10,160 nucleotides of DNA from JBCCRH01 sp039208045 (GTDB lineage: Bacteria; Bacteroidota; Bacteroidia; Chitinophagales; Saprospiraceae), in NCBI GenBank assembly GCA_039208045.1, contig JBCCRH010000213.1, positions 1 through 10,160 on the forward strand, written 5' to 3'. Below, piece after piece: positions 6,549-10,160 of this stretch. The position numbers were made by a program, and so were the translations under genes. The notes beneath the pieces were generated by a model that was not told where the DNA came from, ran no database searches, and saw only the letters and a program-made list of their open reading frames with translations. How positions within the stretch are numbered: position 1 is the first letter of the stretch; every line of letters begins with the position of its first letter.

Positions 6549-6998
6549 ATGAAACAATTACTGCTCTTCCCCATTCTTCTATTCGCCTCCTGCACCAACG
6601 CCAACCTAGAGTTGGAACTCAACCGAACCAAGCGCAACCTAGCAGTTGCAGAACAAACCATCCAAATGCTATCCGATGAGCTAGATGCTGACACGATCCC
6701 TCAGCTAGTGCATATGGTTTTCCTCTCGCTACAGCCAAATACCGACCGACCCGCCTTCATCGATCAGCTAAAAACCCTCACTGCCATTGATGAAGTCCGC
6801 GATTTCCAAGTCGGCCCCTACCAAGACCTAGGCGATCCCCGTGCCCTGCAGCAATACGATATAGTCATGCAAATGCAGTTTGCAGATACGTTGGCTTATC
6901 AGGCGTATCAAGAACATCCCGTTCATTTGCAGTTAAAGGAAATGATCAAGCCGTCCCTGGCGGGGCCGCCAGCTACTTATGATTTTTTTGAGGAGTAA
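6549..6998 (+). CDS. Lipoprotein with Dabb (stress-responsive alpha/beta-barrel) domain
   Basis: The N-terminus MKQLLLFPILLFASC is a lipoprotein signal with the lipidated Cys at 15. A short Leu/Glu-rich segment (about 19-45) probably forms a coiled-coil spacer. Residues 51-148 match the Dabb fold: PQLVHMVFLSL opens with the conserved His (H55), and a second half with FADTLAYQAYQEHPVHLQL ends in a beta-strand near YDFFEE. Dabb domains dimerise into ferredoxin-like barrels; some act as enzymes (for example olivetolic acid cyclase) but most have no known reaction. A membrane-anchored Dabb protein is a less usual arrangement. It starts 11 nt after hmgA, so it is probably the last gene of this operon. 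Its link to aromatic catabolism is inferred from position only. Confidence 0.8.
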   Translation: MKQLLLFPILLFASCTNANLELELNRTKRNLAVAEQTIQMLSDELDADTIPQLVHMVFLSLQPNTDRPAFIDQLKTLTAIDEVRDFQVGPYQDLGDPRALQQYDIVMQMQFADTLAYQAYQEHPVHLQLKEMIKPSLAGPPATYDFFEE

Positions 6999-7027
6999 TG
7001 AGTGAAGGAAGTGATTCCACCAGGAAT

Positions 7028-7046
7028 TCCCGATAAGGCATCGGGA
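7028..7046 (+). terminator. Hairpin TCCCGAT/ATCGGGA, possible end of the scoAB-hmgA operon
   Basis: A perfect 7-bp stem (7028-7034 with 7040-7046) around the loop AAGGC lies 30 nt after the lipoprotein stop. The following sequence TAAACTTCTCTTCC is T-rich but lacks a clean T-run. It may be a terminator or just one of the ATCGGGA-type hairpins scattered through Bacteroidetes genomes. Confidence 0.35.
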
Positions 7047-7087
7047 TAAACTTCTCTTCCTCGTGGAACTTCAGGGCATTAGCTGTG

Positions 7088-7159
7088 TGGCCCCACCAGG
7101 AATCGAACCTGGATCTTAGGCTCCGGAAACCTATATACTATCCGTTGTACTATGGGGCC
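7088..7159 (-). tRNA. tRNA-Arg (anticodon CCG)
   Basis: The 72-nt gene folds into a full cloverleaf. The acceptor GGCCCCA pairs with TGGGGCC and A is the discriminator. The D stem is GTAC/GTAT. The anticodon stem TAGGT/GCCTA encloses the loop TTCCGGA, giving anticodon CCG, which reads arginine CGG codons. The T arm is CCAGG-TTCGATT-CCTGG, with a four-base variable loop. CCA is not encoded; CAC follows the discriminator. The gene sits at the border between C-rich native-looking DNA and the AT-rich accessory-looking segment on its 5' side. Confidence 0.95.
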
Positions 7160-7230
7160 AGTTTAATACCCACTGATAACCAACAACTTACACCAGGTTC
7201 AATTTTATTGGTATAGAATGGGTACATTTT

Positions 7231-7422
7231 TTATTCAAATTTTGCGCTTTGCTCTTTAAGGAAAGCTCTTATCGCACTGGGGATTACCAACACTCGTTTT
7301 CCAACTTTGTGCATAGGCAATTTTCCAGACAGCCGCCAATATCGTAAAGTTTCCAACGGGATACCAGTTTTTGAAGCAAATTTTTCTAAGGTTAATATAT
7401 TTAGGAACATCTGTCTTTCCAT
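7231..7422 (-). CDS. Excisionase-like helix-turn-helix protein (HTH_17 / MerR-like)
   Basis: This 63-residue protein is one winged helix-turn-helix of the excisionase/HTH_17 type. ILTLEKFASKTGIPLETLRY (9-28) gives the two helices with the turn at TGIP. W29 and the following SGKLPMHKVGKRVLV form the short wing, and IPSAIRAFLKE is a closing helix. Such proteins act as excision factors of integrated elements or as small regulators. It starts at ATG 7422, with M5 as an alternative, and a TAA stop lies three codons upstream in frame. The other minus frame just upstream reads TEIIRFDQ, resembling the N-terminus of related Bacteroidetes HTH proteins, so the gene could be a frameshifted remnant of a longer one. 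It lies 71 nt from the tRNA 5' end. No integrase is visible. Confidence 0.7.
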   Translation of the reverse strand: MERQMFLNILTLEKFASKTGIPLETLRYWRLSGKLPMHKVGKRVLVIPSAIRAFLKEQSAKFE

Positions 7423-7501
7423 GATTAGTTAACTTTTGAATAGGTTCAGATGAATATTGGTCTTGATCAAATCGAATAATCTCTGTTTCGTGCAATCATA
7501 A

Positions 7502-7714
7502 GTAGCGTGCTTTTTTAACCTCATCAAAGATGCGATCCACATTGCAGAAAATGGACTCAAGAAAGCCACAAAATACCAAATCATTGATGTGAAGCTTTTC
7601 TTTGCTAAAGCCCATGAACGAGCTGAAGAAATGTACTGCGACCTGGTTAGCAAATTCGCGCAATCCCAAGGCTTGGCCACTACTGAAATATTGGACTTAT
7701 CCGAAAGGTTGTGA
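7502..7714 (+). pseudogene. Start-less plus-strand reading frame, probable C-terminal gene fragment
   Basis: Between TAA (7499-7501) and TGA (7712-7714) lies a 70-codon frame that reads like protein: IHIAENGLKKATKYQIIDVK, then FFAKAHERAEEMYCDLVSKF and a tail LATTEILDLSERL. It is strongly helical, with alternating Lys/Glu and hydrophobic residues. There is no ATG, GTG or TTG near its beginning, so it looks like the C-terminal end of a gene that lost its front. The minus strand over the same bases has an open frame of lesser protein quality. I do not recognise the family. Confidence 0.4.
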
Positions 7715-7793
7715 GGTGTTTGATTGATTGATTTCAGAAAAAGATTGCAACTTTTATCAAAAAGTTGTTATTTCAGTTACAAAACTCATCAAG

Positions 7794-8573
7794 ATGCGGC
7801 TCACGAGCGAATCTACTGGTAAATTCATGGTCTTAGCCAATTTAGATAAAAGCCTATCTGTACAACCTCCAATTTATGGCCGGATCAAAGCTTTAGTGGA
7901 AGGACTTATCAGTGACACGCGACTTTTTTCAATTGAAGAGGCTATAAACAAACACATCCTGGATTACTTCTACCTGCGAATAGACCTAATCAAGTGGCAA
8001 TACAAAAATCAGTTTTCTATCAACGAACATATGGAGATCATCAATCAGCAAATTGCTAAAAACATGCAATTGAACGATCTATCATATTTAGCAAAGACCT
8101 CTACCGATGCACTTATTACTATTGAAAAAATATTAGCTTCAGCTAAGGCTATTGAGTTTGAATATGAGGAAACTGTTACCTCAATGAAGTTTTTAGAAGA
8201 ACCCAATCTAAAACCGAATTATGTGTCATTTCAGATCATCGCAGAGCATCCAAACCCTAAGTTTAAGTTTTTGAAAAAATTCATAGATGAGTCCCTTAAA
8301 ATTGATTTGGCGATAATTCTTTCCGATCTAATATTAACCAACTATATTAAGAATTTCTCACCCCATAAAATTGAAGAACTTTCTCAATACATTATCGATA
8401 CTATCACTCGATACGGAGCCTATGGAATGTTCACGGGCTTTTGGATACCTGACCCAGAAGACAATTCCTTTTTGATCAACAGAATAGAAATTTTAGAATC
8501 TAAACTTCAACTTGATTACTACAAGCATCCTGCAATAACGGCACAAGATTTCAGCAAAATGCTTTTGAGTTAA
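7794..8573 (+). CDS. Unrecognised soluble protein in AT-rich accessory segment
   Basis: I do not recognise this protein. From the first ATG (7794) it has 259 residues; a TTG at 7728 would give 281, and an ATG at 7827 (MVLANLDKSLS) is also possible. It has no signal peptide or membrane span and is mostly helical with many Lys, Glu and Ile. Visible landmarks are QPPIYGRIKALVEGLISD near the N-terminus, the aromatic stretch DYFYLRIDLIKWQY, and a C-terminal YGAYGMFTGFWIPDPED. Lys/Asn/Ile-rich codons and T/A-ending third positions contrast with the C-rich genes to the left, suggesting acquired DNA. It follows the start-less fragment on the same strand by roughly 80 nt. The open frame is long and uninterrupted, so it is very likely expressed; the function is unknown. 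Confidence 0.7.
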   Translation: MRLTSESTGKFMVLANLDKSLSVQPPIYGRIKALVEGLISDTRLFSIEEAINKHILDYFYLRIDLIKWQYKNQFSINEHMEIINQQIAKNMQLNDLSYLAKTSTDALITIEKILASAKAIEFEYEETVTSMKFLEEPNLKPNYVSFQIIAEHPNPKFKFLKKFIDESLKIDLAIILSDLILTNYIKNFSPHKIEELSQYIIDTITRYGAYGMFTGFWIPDPEDNSFLINRIEILESKLQLDYYKHPAITAQDFSKMLLS

Positions 8574-8588
8574 ATAGATTACTCAAAT

Positions 8589-8699
8589 TCACATCATCCG
8601 ATTTGCTAACCCAATCCCAATAGCAGTACCTACTGCAATGATCAAAACGGCGGCTACGAGGCCCCAGATGCGTTGGAGCGAATACTCTTCGGTTGCGGC
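8589..8699 (-). pseudogene. Start-less 36-codon frame with a transmembrane segment
   Basis: The frame is open from just after a TGA (8700-8702) to a TGA at 8589-8591. It encodes AATEEYSLQRIW followed by a single hydrophobic span (LVAAVLIIAVGTAIGIG) and LANRMM. This reads like a genuine small membrane protein. No start codon is in frame. An ATG at 8702-8704 lies just upstream in another frame, so a one- or two-base change near it would give a roughly 38-residue protein. It is either a frameshifted small gene or the C-terminal remnant of a larger one. It follows the DUF1643 gene on the same strand. Confidence 0.35.
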
Positions 8700-8711
8700 T
8701 CATATTATCTA

Positions 8712-9209
8712 CTATATTTCCTTTTGAATAAAAGGAACAGGCTCCACACCTGCCCTTACATACAGCGGATGCCGAGGACTTCCATCTTTGTTTAGTACCA
8801 AGGCTTTAGCGTTGGGAAAAAAAGGAATGACCTTTGCTGCTCGTGTTTGAGCCCCCTTGGACGACCCCCAGGCGAAAATGACTTCGCTGCATTGTGGAGC
8901 GATGAGCTGGAGCCAGTAATCATTTTCGCCAATGGGATTAGAGCATTGAAATAGCTCCGACGGATAGGGTGTCCGGTATGCAAAAAGATTCATCATATAG
9001 ACGCCCCCGAACTTCCAGTCTTTGGCGGATTGCTGCACGCGACGGATAGTGGGGTCATCCTTTGTTTCATCGGCTGTGGAAGGGTTTAGGCCAATGAATA
9101 ATACGAGAGGCTTTTTGGTATCCCATATCCGCCAGAGTAGGTAACGATAGGTTCTGCATGGGGAAAAGATTGCGCCAGTGGGGTCATTGCCAATTTGCTG
9201 CTGCATCAT
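8712..9209 (-). CDS. DUF1643 domain protein
   Basis: The 165-residue protein covers the DUF1643 family nearly end to end. Recognisable blocks are the N-terminal FSPCRTYRYLLWRIW (15-29), LFIGLNPSTADETKDDPTIR, the VYMMNLFAYRTPYP block, EVIFAWG, and the C-terminal LNKDGSPRHPLYV. The biochemical role of the family is unknown; it is common in bacteria and phages and often sits in accessory regions. The start is the first of two adjacent ATG codons (9207-9209). It overlaps the stop of the beta-helix gene in an ATGA arrangement, so the two are probably translationally coupled. Its TAG is followed at once by a second TAG. There is no functional link to the beta-helix protein that I can name. Confidence 0.9.
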   Translation of the reverse strand: MMQQQIGNDPTGAIFSPCRTYRYLLWRIWDTKKPLVLFIGLNPSTADETKDDPTIRRVQQSAKDWKFGGVYMMNLFAYRTPYPSELFQCSNPIGENDYWLQLIAPQCSEVIFAWGSSKGAQTRAAKVIPFFPNAKALVLNKDGSPRHPLYVRAGVEPVPFIQKEI

Positions 9210-9967
9210 TTTCTAGTTTCAAACATGGTCGACTCCAAGCACTGTACCCGATTGCCGGTGTTTAGGATTTCATTATTATACAAAAAACAGCGGCTGCCTG
9301 GATTGATGGTGATGGCGTAGTCTTGCCCGAATTCGTTGCGGAGGCCAGCGCGGTCGATTTTATTATCATAGATTTCGGCATCCAGAGCATTGCCGATTTG
9401 TATGGCATCCCAGCCGATATTTTGGAAGGTATTGCCGATGATGGAAATGCCTTGGGTCTTTTGAGTGATCTGCTGAAAATAACCCCAATAAATGGCTTCT
9501 AGCTGAATGTTACGGAAGCTATTGTTGTAGATCTGAATGCCCGTATGTGCTTTTTGGGCAGTGGCATGTACGCCAAATTTGCCAGCTACGATATTAAACC
9601 CGCTGATGCTCAGCTTTCGAGTGCTTCCCCAAACCCCTATTCCACCCGTCATCTCTTTTCCGGTGCTTTCCAAAATTAAATTTTGTACATCGCCGCTTAT
9701 AATAATCGCATGTTCCAAATCAGTCGTTCTGATGGTACAGTCAAATACGACATGCTTATTGCTCGCATTCTGAAGAACTAACCGCTTGCCGGTAAATGAA
9801 CCATTGAATATGACTTTAGCGGCTGTTTCTTTTCCTAAGTCGAGGTAAATACTGCGCTCATTAGCAGGGCTTTCTGCTGCAAACTTGCTGATTTCCAATA
9901 TTTTGGCTTGACCATAAGTACATATAGGAAAGAGCAGGAATAATAAAAAATGGGTAAGGTACTTCAT
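9206..9967 (-). CDS. Secreted right-handed parallel beta-helix protein
   Basis: The N-terminus MKYLTHFLLFLLFPICTYG is a signal peptide, with cleavage expected before Q20. From about residue 60 the sequence shows parallel beta-helix (PbH1) coils: hydrophobic strands alternating with N-x-F/I or G-N-x-F turns, for example IQIYNNSFRNI, ISIIGNTFQNI, AEIYDNKIDRAG and CFLYNNEILNTG. This fold is used by secreted polysaccharide lyases, hydrolases and surface proteins, but no catalytic motif allows a choice. At 253 residues it is short for a secreted Bacteroidetes beta-helix protein and ends abruptly after the last coil (ESTMFETRK), so the C-terminus may have been lost. It overlaps the DUF1643 start by 4 bp. 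The upstream region is AT-rich and should hold its promoter. Confidence 0.82.
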   Translation of the reverse strand: MKYLTHFLLFLLFPICTYGQAKILEISKFAAESPANERSIYLDLGKETAAKVIFNGSFTGKRLVLQNASNKHVVFDCTIRTTDLEHAIIISGDVQNLILESTGKEMTGGIGVWGSTRKLSISGFNIVAGKFGVHATAQKAHTGIQIYNNSFRNIQLEAIYWGYFQQITQKTQGISIIGNTFQNIGWDAIQIGNALDAEIYDNKIDRAGLRNEFGQDYAITINPGSRCFLYNNEILNTGNRVQCLESTMFETRK

Positions 9968-10114
9968 CGGTTTTAATTAAAATGCGTTTTACGAATTGTG
10001 TTATATTATTATGAAACTAATAACACTTATTGCAATATGATTATTGGGTAGGTTAAATATTTTTTAAAAATTATTTTTGTCGCAACACAATAAGTATTGA
10101 TGACTTAAAGTTCT
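9968..10114. other. AT-rich intergenic region with short inverted repeats
   Basis: This gap lies between two minus-strand genes. GTGTTAT (9998-10004) and ATAACAC (10020-10026) are perfect inverted copies. AACACTTATTG (10022-10032) is nearly the reverse complement of CAATAAGTATT (10088-10098). The second pair brackets a TTTTTTAAAAATTATTTTT stretch. These could be operator or terminator parts, but none matches a pattern I can name. Confidence 0.35.
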
Positions 10115-10160
10115 CTATTCGTCCTGAAAATACTCGTACAGTTCGAATGGGGCTTGCGCC
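10115..10160 (-). CDS. C-terminal end of a gene cut by the window edge
   Basis: The minus-strand frame ending at TAG (10115-10117) reads AQAPFELYEYFQDE up to the window edge. The acidic and aromatic composition and the sharp change to AT-rich non-coding sequence after the stop suggest a real gene end. With 14 full residues no family can be assigned. Confidence 0.5.
   Translation of the reverse strand, partial: AQAPFELYEYFQDE

Noticed and set aside
7017..7103. Direct repeat CCACCAGGAAT (7017-7027 and 7093-7103, the latter in the tRNA T arm) as an attachment-site duplication
   Set aside because: Only 11 bp, only 76 nt apart, with no integrase between; the left copy is better explained by the local ATTCC/GGAAT inverted repeat.
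7429..7680. Minus-strand 83-codon frame
   Set aside because: The plus-strand frame over the same bases has a more convincing composition; this one looks like its shadow.
7740..7860. Alternative-frame reading (AHERIYW, GLSQFR) similar to the start-less fragment at 7590-7660 or to a four-helix bundle protein
   Set aside because: Only a few residues match, gaps and stops are needed, and the overlapping long frame to 8573 explains the sequence better.

Overview
The window looks like a chromosomal piece of a Bacteroidota (Bacteroidetes) genome, most likely Saprospiraceae-like. Supporting signs are a TAnnTTTG-type promoter, weak or absent Shine-Dalgarno sequences, a Cas6b-type nuclease, a double-glycine leader peptide of the kind common in this phylum, and dispersed palindromic intergenic repeats. 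This assignment is inference from protein resemblance and sequence style; no search was run.

Left part (1-3660). A cas6 gene runs leftward out of an extremely G-rich, telomere-like tract at the window edge, so a cas operon may continue to the left. Divergent from it is a 480-residue helical protein of a Bacteroidetes family of unknown function. After that, a small minus-strand gene that is easily overlooked (2350-2529) encodes a 59-residue peptide with a textbook GG leader. The stretch 2530-3145 has no convincing gene. It holds a 24-nt tandem minisatellite, a long imperfect inverted repeat and a roughly 100-bp duplicated unit. A DinB-superfamily (DUF1572-like) protein closes this part on the minus strand.

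Centre (3662-7160). After a repeat-rich intergenic stretch comes a plus-strand cluster: the two subunits of a succinyl-CoA:3-ketoacid CoA-transferase, a homogentisate 1,2-dioxygenase, and a small lipoprotein with a Dabb domain. Homogentisate cleavage leads to fumarate and acetoacetate, and the CoA-transferase activates acetoacetate, so the first three genes fit one tyrosine/phenylalanine catabolic route. A tRNA-Arg(CCG) gene on the minus strand follows.

Right part (7160-10160). Next to the tRNA the base composition turns AT-rich. The segment carries an excisionase-like HTH protein, a start-less plus-strand reading frame, an unrecognised 259-281-residue protein and a start-less membrane-segment frame. 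This looks like a small accessory or decayed island. Beyond it, a secreted right-handed beta-helix protein overlaps a DUF1643 protein by 4 bp on the minus strand. The last 46 bases hold the C-terminal end of another minus-strand gene.

No CRISPR array, insertion sequence with a recognisable transposase, or replication origin was seen. The most interesting items are the GG-leader peptide gene, the cas6 gene whose C-terminus runs into a telomere-like G-rich tract, and the decayed tRNA-flanking segment with its unknown protein.
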